Shown here: in pieces, positions 1 through 7,404 of the stretch
How positions within the stretch are numbered: position 1 is the first letter of the stretch
Layout: each line of letters begins with the position of its first letter
Assembly: GCA_003448685.1 (NCBI GenBank)
Contig: DLXW01000349.1
Location: 14,038 to 35,284, forward strand
DNA length: 21,247 bases
Direction of reading: 5' to 3'
Source: Cyanothece sp. UBA12306
Lineage (GTDB): Bacteria > Cyanobacteriota > Cyanobacteriia > Cyanobacteriales > Microcystaceae
Position numbers and translations under genes: made by a program
The notes under the pieces: model-generated
What the model saw: the letters and a program-made list of their open reading frames with translations, nothing else
Database searches by the model: none
Told to the model about the DNA's origin: nothing

Positions 1-6
1 ACTTCT

Positions 7-35
7 GTACGGGCTTAATATTATTAAGCCCCTAC
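7..35. repeat. Imperfect inverted repeat, cyanobacterial intergenic type
   Basis: Two 14-base arms (GTACGGGCTTAATA at 7-20 and TATTAAGCCCCTAC at 22-35) face each other around a single T, with one mismatch; the inner 10 bases pair perfectly. The GTAGGGGC...GCCCCTAC outline resembles short dispersed palindromes common between cyanobacterial genes. It may be a terminator for a gene left of the window or a small non-autonomous repeat. The rest of 1-298 holds no convincing gene. Confidence 0.6.
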
Positions 36-298
36 GACTTGTGACTTCTGCTATATTTCCCGAGAGGGGGGATAAGGGGAAGTGCTTGGCGTTTTATTGA
101 CTGGTAGGCTTATTACGAGCAAAATCGTAATGGGTGTTACCGAAAACAATTGTCTGATAACAATTTTAGCCTTTTGTTGGATATTATTGATCCTACAATT
201 AATTTTGTTGAAGCACTTGAAATCCAGGGACAAATTTTCGCTACACTTGTAAAATATACTAGTTCCATGCAACCAATCCATCAACCCTAATTTTTTTT

Positions 299-580
299 AT
301 GTCTCAAACCCCTCAAATATCTAAATCTCAAGAACAAGGGGTTAATTCCCTAGAACTCGCTCAAGCATTGGCCAATCAATTAGCCATCACTCCCCAAGAT
401 TGGCATCGCCTCAAAGGTAATCGTAATGCCCAAGCTAAACAGCAAATTGCCTCTGCATTGGTCTTTTTACTCAAGGATCAGCCCCAGGAAGCCCTAGATC
501 ATCTCAATCAGGCAGTTGGCTGGTTGGATCGCTCTATTTCTTCACTTCCATGTCCAGGACATCATCAGGCTAAAAACTAG
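299..580 (+). CDS. Small conserved cyanobacterial protein of unknown function (DUF6439-like)
   Basis: A 93-residue soluble protein with no signal peptide or membrane segment. After a polar N-terminus of about 15 residues, the core (residues 17-80) looks all-helical: LELAQALANQLAIT, then DWHRLKGNRNAQAKQQIASA, then a helix rich in L and A ending in EALDHLNQAVGWLDRSIS. The spacing of leucines and alanines suggests a small helical bundle with some likeness to a single TPR-type hairpin. I recognise this as a type of short protein seen widely in cyanobacteria and recall it as DUF6439, but the family number is from memory. No function is known to me. The ATG follows a run of eight T and has no clear ribosome binding site. 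It is a single gene, ending 40 bases from the convergent anti-sigma gene. Confidence 0.8.
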   Translation: MSQTPQISKSQEQGVNSLELAQALANQLAITPQDWHRLKGNRNAQAKQQIASALVFLLKDQPQEALDHLNQAVGWLDRSISSLPCPGHHQAKN

Positions 581-620
581 CAGTTCGGTAGATGCAAAAC
601 TAGACTGTAATGTTCTTCCA

Positions 621-1085
621 TCAACCAGGTCCGAGGTTAGCAGTTAGTAAATGTTGCTTTTGATTTCTGATTTGCTTTGAGAGTTTGACTCGCGTTCCCT
701 TTCGATCCCAGTGAACTTGGTCGAAAATAGCGTGCAATAAGCACAAACCTCGTCCATGTTCCGATTCTTCGGCAGGTAGGTTATGACAGGACAAGTCATG
801 GCAGTCACAATTATCAGAAAATCCAACTCCTTCGTCTGAAATCTCCCAGAAATAACCTTCTTTTGTCACAGAAAAGTTAACTACAACTGATTTACTCGGG
901 TCTAATTTGTTACCATGTTTAGCTGCGTTCACTAGAGCTTCTTGTAATCCTAACCTAATTTCTGGCTTCAATTCCGAGGGAATATTTGTTAGCAGTAAAT
1001 CAAGCACTGGACACAAATAAAGAGTAGACATAAAACTCATTTTTGTCCAACTTTTTTTAGTAGGAGGCAGTGAAATAGAAATCAC
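621..1085 (-). CDS. RsbW-like anti-sigma factor / serine-protein kinase (HATPase_c_2 domain)
   Basis: A 154-residue cytoplasmic protein of the GHKL ATPase fold used by anti-sigma regulatory kinases (RsbW, SpoIIAB). Visible motifs: the N-box EALVNAAKHGN (residues 49-59), the G1 box DEGVGF (84-89), and the G2 box SEHGRGLCLL (108-117), followed by the usual short end GTRVKLSKQI. The family binds ATP and either sequesters a sigma factor or phosphorylates an anti-sigma antagonist on serine. Neither partner lies in this window, so its target is unknown. A small cysteine and histidine cluster (NCDCHDLSCH, 92-101) sits in the ATP-lid loop, where this cyanobacterial subgroup often has Cys; metal binding there is only a guess. 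The first ATG is kept because the sequence is family-like from MISISL onward; M16 and M19 are alternatives. Confidence 0.85.
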   Translation of the reverse strand: MISISLPPTKKSWTKMSFMSTLYLCPVLDLLLTNIPSELKPEIRLGLQEALVNAAKHGNKLDPSKSVVVNFSVTKEGYFWEISDEGVGFSDNCDCHDLSCHNLPAEESEHGRGLCLLHAIFDQVHWDRKGTRVKLSKQIRNQKQHLLTANLGPG

Positions 1086-1248
1086 GCGCTTTACCTCTAA
1101 TTGTTAATTGTTCAATGGAATCGTAAATCTTAAAGTGTCAATTCAAGTTATAGTTGAACTTTTCCTGGTTAAAAGTTGGTTGATCAAGGAGAGTTTAAGA
1201 ATTGAGTTAAACATAGACTTATCGAGAAGCTTGATTGTAATCGAACAG

Positions 1249-1278
1249 TTGGCTGAAATTGACTGTCTCAAATATAAT
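1249..1278 (+). promoter_or_regulatory. Predicted sigma-70-type promoter, upstream copy
   Basis: TTGGCT (1249-1254) and a perfect TATAAT (1273-1278) are 18 bases apart, giving an expected start near 1285. It points right with no ORF downstream on that strand. Confidence 0.4.
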
Positions 1279-1288
1279 TAGATTGGGA

Positions 1289-1317
1289 TTGACTATTACA
1301 ATAAAATGAGTTATGAT
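1289..1317 (+). promoter_or_regulatory. Predicted sigma-70-type promoter, downstream copy
   Basis: TTGACT (1289-1294) and TATGAT (1312-1317) are exactly 17 bases apart, five of six matches in each box, with an expected start near 1324. It drives no visible gene and faces the 3' end of rlmD, so an antisense or small RNA is the natural inference. Confidence 0.5.
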
Positions 1318-1398
1318 CACCTCTTGCTAAATGAACTTTAAATAGGGAGACATTATTAGTTAAGGTAGCTCCCGACTCCTATCATAACATATTAGTAT

Positions 1399-2754
1399 TT
1401 AGGGATTAAGTCTAAGCAAAGCAACAGACTCTACATGGGAGGTTTGGGGAAAGAAATCCATCGGTTGGAGCCAAATTAGATGGTACTTTCCCCCCTGACA
1501 AAGTTGTTGCAAATCCCTGGCTAAGGTAGCTGGTTTACAACTAACATAGACGATCTGTGATGGCTCAAGGTTTCTCAGGGTTTCAATTACAGCGCGATCG
1601 CAGCCTTTGCGGGGAGGATCGAGCATGACAATATCAGGGGAAAATGACAATTGAGGCAGAAGAGTTTCGACTTTTCCGCTCATAAAGGTAACATTATCAA
1701 TATTATTGAGTCTGGCATTATCTCTAGCTTGGGCGATAGAATTAGGGTTAAGTTCAAGACCAAGGGCTTGTTTGACCTTTTGAGCCAATGGTAAAGTGAA
1801 TGTGCCAATGCCACAGTAAGCATCAACTAATCTTTCAGTACCCTTTAAGTCTAATTTTTGGATGATGGCGTTCAGGAGAATTTCAGCAGCTTCGGTATTG
1901 ATTTGAAAGAAGGTATCGGGTCCCAGATGAAATTCTAAACCGGCAAAAATTTCCCGTAAATAGGGACGACCTGCAATAATGGTGGTTTCTTCGCCAAAAA
2001 TGACGTTACCAGTCTTGGGGTTATAATTAAGAGCAACCCCGACTAAATTAGGATAACGTTGTAACCAGGTTTCTGCCTGTTGGTGAAGATTAGAGAGATT
2101 TTTGTGGGTACTGATTAAGGTTAAGAGTATTTCCCCAGTACGTTTTCCAATACGTAAGGAAAAATGGCGTAATCTTCCCTGATGTTTGTTTTCATCGTAG
2201 ATTGACCATCCTTGTGCTTCAATATCTTGTTTGATATCTATTAGCAGAGGATTAAGCCTGACATCTTGGATCGGACATTGGTTAAGATTGATTAATTGAT
2301 GACTATTTTGGCGATAATAGCCACTTTGAACTTTTCCGGTGGCCGATCTACCCAAAGGATAGGTCACTTTGTTACGATAGCCTAGAACCTCTGGAGAGAA
2401 AAGAATTTCTGACAGTTGAGGATCATTAAATCCACCGATATGTTTTAAAGATTCATGGACGTGATTTTGTTTAACAGTGCGTTGATAGCTATCGTCGATA
2501 TGTTGCCATTGACAGCCACCACATTTATCAGCCACGATACAATTGGGACGAATACGATGGGGAGAAGGAGAGAGTATGTTTTGTAATTTTCCGTAGGCGT
2601 ATTGTTTTTTGAGGCGAAGTAATCGGACTAAGACGCGATCGCCTGTTACAGTGTTTGGTACAAAAATAGCACGTCCTGCAAAACGTCCTACTCCATCACC
2701 GTTGTTACTGAGATCAGTAATTTCTAATTCAACGAGGCTGCCTTGTTGGTACAA
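1399..2754 (-). CDS. rlmD: 23S rRNA (uracil-5-)-methyltransferase RlmD, TrmA/RumA family
   Basis: The enzyme transfers a methyl group from S-adenosylmethionine to C5 of a uridine in 23S rRNA (U1939 in E. coli). The 451 residues match the family length. In order: an N-terminal TRAM RNA-binding domain (about 1-60, with NNGDGVGR), a [4Fe-4S] cysteine set (C72, C78, C81 in KCGGC, and C160 in NQCPIQ), then the Rossmann methyltransferase domain with DTFFQIN (280-286), the SAM loop DAYCGIGTFTLPLA (311-324), DPPRKG (379-384), and the catalytic cysteine C406 in YVSCKPATLARDL. All key residues are present, so it should be active. Some bacteria use a dual-site RlmCD or a separate RlmC, so the exact target base is inferred. 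The gene is divergent from the kinase gene, with 156 bases between starts. Two HIP1 sites (1594, 2635) lie inside. Confidence 0.92.
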   Translation of the reverse strand: MYQQGSLVELEITDLSNNGDGVGRFAGRAIFVPNTVTGDRVLVRLLRLKKQYAYGKLQNILSPSPHRIRPNCIVADKCGGCQWQHIDDSYQRTVKQNHVHESLKHIGGFNDPQLSEILFSPEVLGYRNKVTYPLGRSATGKVQSGYYRQNSHQLINLNQCPIQDVRLNPLLIDIKQDIEAQGWSIYDENKHQGRLRHFSLRIGKRTGEILLTLISTHKNLSNLHQQAETWLQRYPNLVGVALNYNPKTGNVIFGEETTIIAGRPYLREIFAGLEFHLGPDTFFQINTEAAEILLNAIIQKLDLKGTERLVDAYCGIGTFTLPLAQKVKQALGLELNPNSIAQARDNARLNNIDNVTFMSGKVETLLPQLSFSPDIVMLDPPRKGCDRAVIETLRNLEPSQIVYVSCKPATLARDLQQLCQGGKYHLIWLQPMDFFPQTSHVESVALLRLNP

Positions 2755-2910
2755 TTTTCTATACTTTGTGAGTCCATAATATATTATGCAGCAATTCTGA
2801 TTGGCAAACTAGCCTACTCCATTTTAGCAATTGCAAGATATATTAAGAATCATCAAATCCTATCAAAACAAGGTTTTGAATGTTATGAAATATTAAAATG
2901 AGAATTGCTG

Positions 2911-4452
2911 ATGATCACCCTTTTAAGTAATCGTTATCAGATCCTGGAAACCCTTGGGAAAGGAGGCTTTGGCGAAACTTTTTTAGCGGTTGACACTCAA
3001 ATGCCTTCTGCTAGAAAGTGTGTTATTAAACTACTTAAACCATCTGTACAATCTTCTGAAATCCCAGAATGGTTAAAAGAGCGATTTAAGCGCGAAGCTG
3101 CGGTATTAGAAAAGTTAGGCGCGAATCATCCCCAAATTCCAGGTCTCTATGCTTATTTTTCGGAAAATAATAACTTTTACTTAGTACAGGAATGGATTGA
3201 AGGAGAAACCCTTACTCAAATTCATCAACGACGGGGCAATTTCTCGGAAAATGAGGTTAGGGAAATTCTGATTAATATATTGCCTATCCTCGATTATATC
3301 CATAGTCACCGCATTATTCATCGGGATCTTAAACCTGATAATATTATTATCCGTCATAGTGATGGTCAGCCGGTTCTGATTGATTTTGGCATAGTCAAAG
3401 AAGCTGTTGCTACTCAAATTAACAGCCATGGAAAAACGGCTTATTCTGTCGCTTTGGGAACCCCTGGATATATGCCATCGGAACAAGCGGCTGGTCGTCC
3501 CGTCTATTCGAGCGATATCTACAGCTTAGGATTAACCGCTGTTTTTTTACTTACAGGAAAAACCCCCCAATATCTAGAAACTGATCTACAAACGGGGGAA
3601 ATTCTCTGGCGTAAAGAAATCCCTCATCTTCATTCTCATCTAGCTAACATTATCGATCGCACTGTGTATTTTCATCCCAAAGAGCGTTTTCCGACGGCGA
3701 AAAAGATGTTAGCTGCTTTAGAAACTGCACCGCCAAGTACGACTGCGCCTACTTTGGTCATTCTTTCTAACGATTCTTTTCTAAAAACCCCTCAAAAGAC
3801 CTCTAAAAGCTCCTCAGACGAAGAAACTGAAACCCCCTGGTTCCTTTTGTCTTTGGGTTCGTTTCTCGTTGCTAGTGCGATTTTTGGAGCGTTAACCTTA
3901 GGTTTTATGATGGCGGTCAAACAGCGATCGCGTCCTCTACAGTCTCCATCTCCCGAGGAAGTTATAGAATCTCCTGAACCTAAGACTTTTCCTGGTTTGA
4001 CTTCCCCTGAACCTGAGACAGAAAAACCGGTACGTCGTCCTCGTCGTCCTATTCAACATCGTTCAAAACCAAAACCTCCAATTTCTCCAACCCCAGAGTC
4101 GGAAGTCTCTCCTAACAAGGAATCAGAAACTGATTCTATTGCAGAACCAACCAAGGTTACGCCTATTCCTGTTGAACCTCCGCCAAATTCTAATTCTGCG
4201 CCTATAGAAGGCAATAAAAAACCTGATTCTGCTCCTACAGAAGACAAAACTAAAACCAATCCTTCTAATCAAAAATCTAACTCTATTCCTACTGCACCCG
4301 ATATTATTATTAATACTGAGACTCAGCCATCATCAAGTAAGATTCAAGTTAATCCTTCGGGTATTCCAAAATCTAATCAGTCTCCTAGCAAACCCAATTC
4401 AATTCCCACTGCACCTGATATTATTATTAATACTGAGACTCGGCCAAATTGA
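2911..4452 (+). CDS. Membrane-anchored serine/threonine protein kinase with Pro-rich C-terminal tail
   Basis: A 513-residue Hanks-type kinase. The catalytic domain (about 9-270) shows the glycine loop GKGGFGE (16-22), the ATP lysine in CVIKLLKP (K40), the catalytic loop HRDLKPDN (137-144), the metal-binding DFG (158-160) and the activation segment GTPGYMPSEQ (183-192), so activity is expected. A charged linker leads to one transmembrane helix (about 309-335). The rest (340-513) is a low-complexity Pro/Ser/Thr/Glu tail predicted to lie outside the membrane, ending with two copies of NSIPTAPDIIINTET. The layout resembles PknB/SPKD-type cyanobacterial kinases, with a sensor-like tail of unknown ligand. 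I start at ATG 2911 because MITLLSNRYQ is the common N-terminus of this subgroup; the TTG at 2905 would only add two residues. Substrates are unknown. A HIP1 site (3924) follows the membrane helix. Confidence 0.88.
   Translation: MITLLSNRYQILETLGKGGFGETFLAVDTQMPSARKCVIKLLKPSVQSSEIPEWLKERFKREAAVLEKLGANHPQIPGLYAYFSENNNFYLVQEWIEGETLTQIHQRRGNFSENEVREILINILPILDYIHSHRIIHRDLKPDNIIIRHSDGQPVLIDFGIVKEAVATQINSHGKTAYSVALGTPGYMPSEQAAGRPVYSSDIYSLGLTAVFLLTGKTPQYLETDLQTGEILWRKEIPHLHSHLANIIDRTVYFHPKERFPTAKKMLAALETAPPSTTAPTLVILSNDSFLKTPQKTSKSSSDEETETPWFLLSLGSFLVASAIFGALTLGFMMAVKQRSRPLQSPSPEEVIESPEPKTFPGLTSPEPETEKPVRRPRRPIQHRSKPKPPISPTPESEVSPNKESETDSIAEPTKVTPIPVEPPPNSNSAPIEGNKKPDSAPTEDKTKTNPSNQKSNSIPTAPDIIINTETQPSSSKIQVNPSGIPKSNQSPSKPNSIPTAPDIIINTETRPN
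4279..4445 (+). repeat. Two 50-bp direct repeats in the kinase tail
   Basis: Units at 4279-4328 and 4396-4445 are nearly identical in DNA and both encode NSIPTAPDIIINTET followed by Q/R-P. They differ mainly at third codon positions, so the peptide is kept while the DNA drifts, which suggests selection on the repeated peptide after an older duplication. Confidence 0.75.
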
Positions 4453-4516
4453 TAATATAAATGCTAATTTCCCCAAAGCGTAGTGCTATAGCTTTATAAG
4501 TTTGACAAATTGTCTG

Positions 4517-4545
4517 TTGAACCCCTGAAATAATTTTGTTATAAA
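4517..4545 (+). promoter_or_regulatory. Predicted promoter of the PEP-CTERM gene
   Basis: TTGAAC (4517-4522) and TATAAA (4540-4545) are 17 bases apart, with an expected start near 4552, about 37 bases before the ATG. A GGAG ribosome binding site (4574-4577) follows, 11 bases ahead of the ATG. Confidence 0.55.
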
Positions 4546-4588
4546 TTTAGAGTCAAAATAGAATAGGGCTTTTGGAGATAAGTTAAAA

Positions 4589-5266
4589 ATGACTCAAAAA
4601 AGTATTGGTTTGTTGACAGTAACTTTTTTAAATTTAGGTCTAGTAACTGCTAATTCAGCAGAAGCAATTACCTTTAACTTACATTGGACTGGGCAAACTT
4701 TAGGCTATCAATTAAAAGGAAGTTTTAGCTATAATGAAAATCAAGTTAATGGTGATGGAATTGTTCGCCAAGAAGATTTAACCTCCTTTGATATTGCTTT
4801 TATTGATCCCAATGGTAATATTTTCAAGGAATTTTTTGATAATCATCTAACTTCTTCTGATTTTAACTTCAATTTCGATACCAATACTAAGCAAATTTTG
4901 CAAACAGGAGAGTGGAATGAACCGAATGGCATTAGTATTGGTGGGATGAGAACCCAAGGAGTTAATTTCTTTTCCAAACCCGATCCTGTGGCGGACTTAT
5001 TCCCCAATGATAATGATCCGAGTCCTCATGTACACTTAACGGACTGGGCTTCGGAGTTTCCTAACTTACCTGAAGGGTTTACAAGAGGGGCCAGACCACA
5101 CTTAGATGTTGCCTTTTTTACTCGCACAAGGGCTGAAGTTCTAGATGATCCTAATGCAGGTGAGGAACTGGGACAGCGTTTAATTGCCACTCAAGTGCCA
5201 GAATCTACTGGAATTTGGGGTTTAGGGATTTTAGGATTGAGTAGCTTATGGGTTAGGAAACGATAG
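4589..5266 (+). CDS. Secreted PEP-CTERM sorting-domain protein
   Basis: A 225-residue exported protein. Residues 1-26 form a signal peptide (hydrophobic core LLTVTFLNLGLVTANS) with likely cleavage after AEA. The mature body (27-200) is rich in Asn, Phe and Asp with a beta-strand look and has no enzyme motif I recognise. The C-terminus carries the PEP-CTERM layout: VPES (203-206), a glycine- and leucine-rich hydrophobic helix, and a basic end RKR. In this system an exosortase cuts near the P-E-P/S site after export, and the proteins usually go to the cell surface or an exopolysaccharide matrix; no exosortase gene is in this window. It is placed next to a glycosyltransferase island, which fits the known association of PEP-CTERM proteins with exopolysaccharide loci, but it is transcribed separately. 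Function of the body is unknown. Confidence 0.8.
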   Translation: MTQKSIGLLTVTFLNLGLVTANSAEAITFNLHWTGQTLGYQLKGSFSYNENQVNGDGIVRQEDLTSFDIAFIDPNGNIFKEFFDNHLTSSDFNFNFDTNTKQILQTGEWNEPNGISIGGMRTQGVNFFSKPDPVADLFPNDNDPSPHVHLTDWASEFPNLPEGFTRGARPHLDVAFFTRTRAEVLDDPNAGEELGQRLIATQVPESTGIWGLGILGLSSLWVRKR

Positions 5267-5301
5267 GGAACTAGAAAAAATAAATTATCCAAATTCTAAG
5301 G

Positions 5302-5368
5302 GTAGGGTGGGCAAATAGATCTAATTTTAGGATAAAAATGTCGAATTATTAGAATTTGCCCACCCTAC
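5302..5368. repeat. Perfect 15-bp inverted repeat (GTAGGGTGGGC family), possible bidirectional terminator
   Basis: GTAGGGTGGGCAAAT (5302-5316) and its exact reverse complement (5354-5368) flank a 37-base AT-rich loop with some further pairing. This outline is a well-known dispersed repeat in cyanobacterial intergenic DNA and looks MITE-like. It sits between two convergent genes (ends at 5266 and 5488), a place where it could end transcription from both sides. Confidence 0.75.
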
Positions 5369-5487
5369 AAGAACTCCACTGTAATTGGGCTATTTTTTAT
5401 TTGGAAGTCCCTTATCCGACAAAATACATTCACTAACCAACCAAATCTCAACACTTTAGGACTCCCCCCAATTGAATCGCCGGCAAG

Positions 5488-7233
5488 TCATCGCTTCCTC
5501 ACAGGATTTTTTAAAGCTGGTTTTATTATGTATTTATAAAGGCTGCCTTGGTTATATTTCGGCGTAAGATAGTCTTGTGAATTATCCTTTTTGAAACTAT
5601 ACTTCTTCTCATTTATAATAATCATATTTTTTCTCTGAATTATACGTCCATCGCGAGAATTTAATAAGATAATATCAGAGCTTTCAACTAGTCTTGCTTG
5701 TTCCCATGGAAAATAAGAATTCAAAGCACCATTTTCATTATTTAGTAAAAATTTTCCATTCGATATAATTTTTGTTTCCCATTCGTATTTTAATAAGTAA
5801 AGTCTAGGCATCATTTTCCAATGCTTGGGAAAACTATAAATACGCTCTAGTAGGTATGGCATAGACCAACTAAAAGAGAATATTTGTTCATTATTATGAG
5901 GTAAAGATCCATCGACAAGCACAACAGTCCCATCTTGCAGATCTGGAGCAAAATGTATTACATCAGTCCAAAAAATTTGTTGTTCATGCCAACTTCTTTG
6001 ATAATCTTTCTGAACTATTATTCCAAAACCGATTAATAGTGTAAAAAAGAAAGCTAGACTGATAGCTGTTAAACTTCTTTTTCGATAACTATTTATCATA
6101 AAAACTAGAAGAGCGCAGATAGAAGCAATTATTATGGATGCTCCAAATATTGCTGACGAATGAACTCGCGAAGCTCGACCGCTAACACTTGTAAAAGACT
6201 CGGTTAAAGTAAGAGCATAAGACAATACTAAGAATATATAACCAGTTATTATTAGTTTACTAAAATGATTTATTAATTTCTTTTTGTTTTTTACCAGATG
6301 TAGATAATCAGTTGATAACTTATTGTTTCTATTTTGTTCAAAACTGTCTTTGTAACAAGTTATTAGAAACAAATAGGCAAGTAATAACCAACTAATGAAA
6401 AGTATCAAATTTAACTCATTTTTCAAAAAAAGTATAACCTGCCATGGACGATATAAAAACATCAACATAGCAAAAATAGGACCAAATAATTGATTCTTTA
6501 ATGACCAGAGAATAATTGATAAGTAATTTGGCTCTTTAATAACTCCTAATCCGCCTATGCTAAGTTTTCTAGCAATAATTATAGAAGTAACTAATCCTGC
6601 CATGATTGCAGCGTTTATGAGCAACTCCTTGATCAGTTTGGAATCCCATTTTGACTTGAGAAGAGGAACTGCTAAAAATACTGGAAATAATGTTTCATAA
6701 GTGAGCAAGGTAAGAAAAATAAAAATATATGAAATATATTTTTTGTCAATTAGATATAAAAAAATTGCGATTAATAGAAAAGTTATAGATGTTTGAATCC
6801 CAAATGAATGAGTTAGAAGTATTTTGGTTGTATCAGCAGGGAAAAGAGCAAAAGCAAAGGTGCCAGATACTGCAAATATAAAACTGCTAGACAACTGTCT
6901 TAAGATAAAATAGAATAGGAAACAATTAGCTATCACAACAGTAAAAGCCAAAAAATATATACCTTGCAGACCTGCAATTTTGAATCCCAGGAACGATAAA
7001 AGATACTGAAAGCCGTCATGCAATGGGCGACCTTGACTATTACTCCGTTGTAAAATGCAATTTACTAGTTCAAGCCAGTTCATATCAAAGACTTCAGAGA
7101 TCCTGTAGTAATCGTCTTCATATAAACCAAAGCTGGATGAGTTTAGAAAATGAGCTATCCAAATAGTGGTAGAAAAAATTAAAAATAACAAACATCTGTA
7201 TAATATTTTTGCTCTAAAAATAGTTGACTTCAT
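5488..7233 (-). CDS. Multi-pass membrane protein, GT-C-like glycosyltransferase candidate
   Basis: A 581-residue protein with about ten membrane helices between residues 10 and 405, then a soluble C-terminal domain (about 408-581). After the first helix comes an acidic motif, GLYEDDYYR (36-44), and then GRPLHDGF (68-75). An acidic pair in the first external loop is the hallmark of GT-C enzymes, which take a sugar from a polyprenyl-phosphate carrier on the outer side of the membrane. SGRASRVHSSAIFG (351-364) is a further conserved-looking patch just before a helix. I do not recognise a named family; an O-antigen polymerase-like or unrelated transporter role is not excluded. It is divergent from the giant glycosyltransferase gene. 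Codon use is very AT-rich. The ATG is preceded by AGG about 10 bases upstream. Confidence 0.6.
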   Translation of the reverse strand: MKSTIFRAKILYRCLLFLIFSTTIWIAHFLNSSSFGLYEDDYYRISEVFDMNWLELVNCILQRSNSQGRPLHDGFQYLLSFLGFKIAGLQGIYFLAFTVVIANCFLFYFILRQLSSSFIFAVSGTFAFALFPADTTKILLTHSFGIQTSITFLLIAIFLYLIDKKYISYIFIFLTLLTYETLFPVFLAVPLLKSKWDSKLIKELLINAAIMAGLVTSIIIARKLSIGGLGVIKEPNYLSIILWSLKNQLFGPIFAMLMFLYRPWQVILFLKNELNLILFISWLLLAYLFLITCYKDSFEQNRNNKLSTDYLHLVKNKKKLINHFSKLIITGYIFLVLSYALTLTESFTSVSGRASRVHSSAIFGASIIIASICALLVFMINSYRKRSLTAISLAFFFTLLIGFGIIVQKDYQRSWHEQQIFWTDVIHFAPDLQDGTVVLVDGSLPHNNEQIFSFSWSMPYLLERIYSFPKHWKMMPRLYLLKYEWETKIISNGKFLLNNENGALNSYFPWEQARLVESSDIILLNSRDGRIIQRKNMIIINEKKYSFKKDNSQDYLTPKYNQGSLYKYIIKPALKNPVRKR

Positions 7234-7341
7234 CCAATTACCTGCTTTTAAGTTGCTCTAAAAATGACTGTACATAGGTTAGTAAAAGTATAGCGGTTTG
7301 TCACCTGTCTGTGTACGCTTCGCCAGTCTCCTTACTGAATA

Positions 7342-7350
7342 TGATATAAT
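7342..7350 (+). promoter_or_regulatory. Extended -10 promoter (TGnTATAAT)
   Basis: TGATATAAT is a full extended -10 element; no good -35 lies 17 bases upstream (GCCAGT), as such promoters tolerate. Expected start near 7357. This lies after the GTG at 7354, so it argues that the coding sequence starts further on. Confidence 0.55.
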
Positions 7351-7404
7351 CTTGTGAATTTGCTTAACATAAATCCATACTTTATTGATACAAATGGTGA
7401 AGTT

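Larger units (their letters stand above)
1086..1398. other. Non-coding stretch between the anti-sigma gene and rlmD
   Basis: This stretch of 313 bases has no credible ORF. It should hold the promoter of the anti-sigma gene (minus strand), though I found no clean -35/-10 pair on that strand. The plus strand instead carries two good sigma-70-like promoters (listed separately) whose transcripts would run into the 3' end of rlmD in antisense. A weak pairing GGGAG (1345-1349) with CTCCC (1369-1373) lies in that putative transcript. No terminator with a U-run was seen after the rlmD stop. Confidence 0.5.

Noticed and set aside
51..284. A 77-residue ORF on the minus strand left of the first gene
   Set aside because: Composition looks random, its end runs through a purine/pyrimidine tract, and there is no recognisable domain or ribosome binding site.
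1345..1373. GGGAG/CTCCC hairpin as terminator or as a known cyanobacterial RNA such as Yfr1
   Set aside because: The loop is 19 bases, no U-run follows, and the conserved Yfr1 core is not present.
3181..3486. Minus-strand ORF of 101 residues within the kinase gene
   Set aside because: It overlaps the catalytic core of a clear kinase in the opposite strand and has no family features; a shadow frame.
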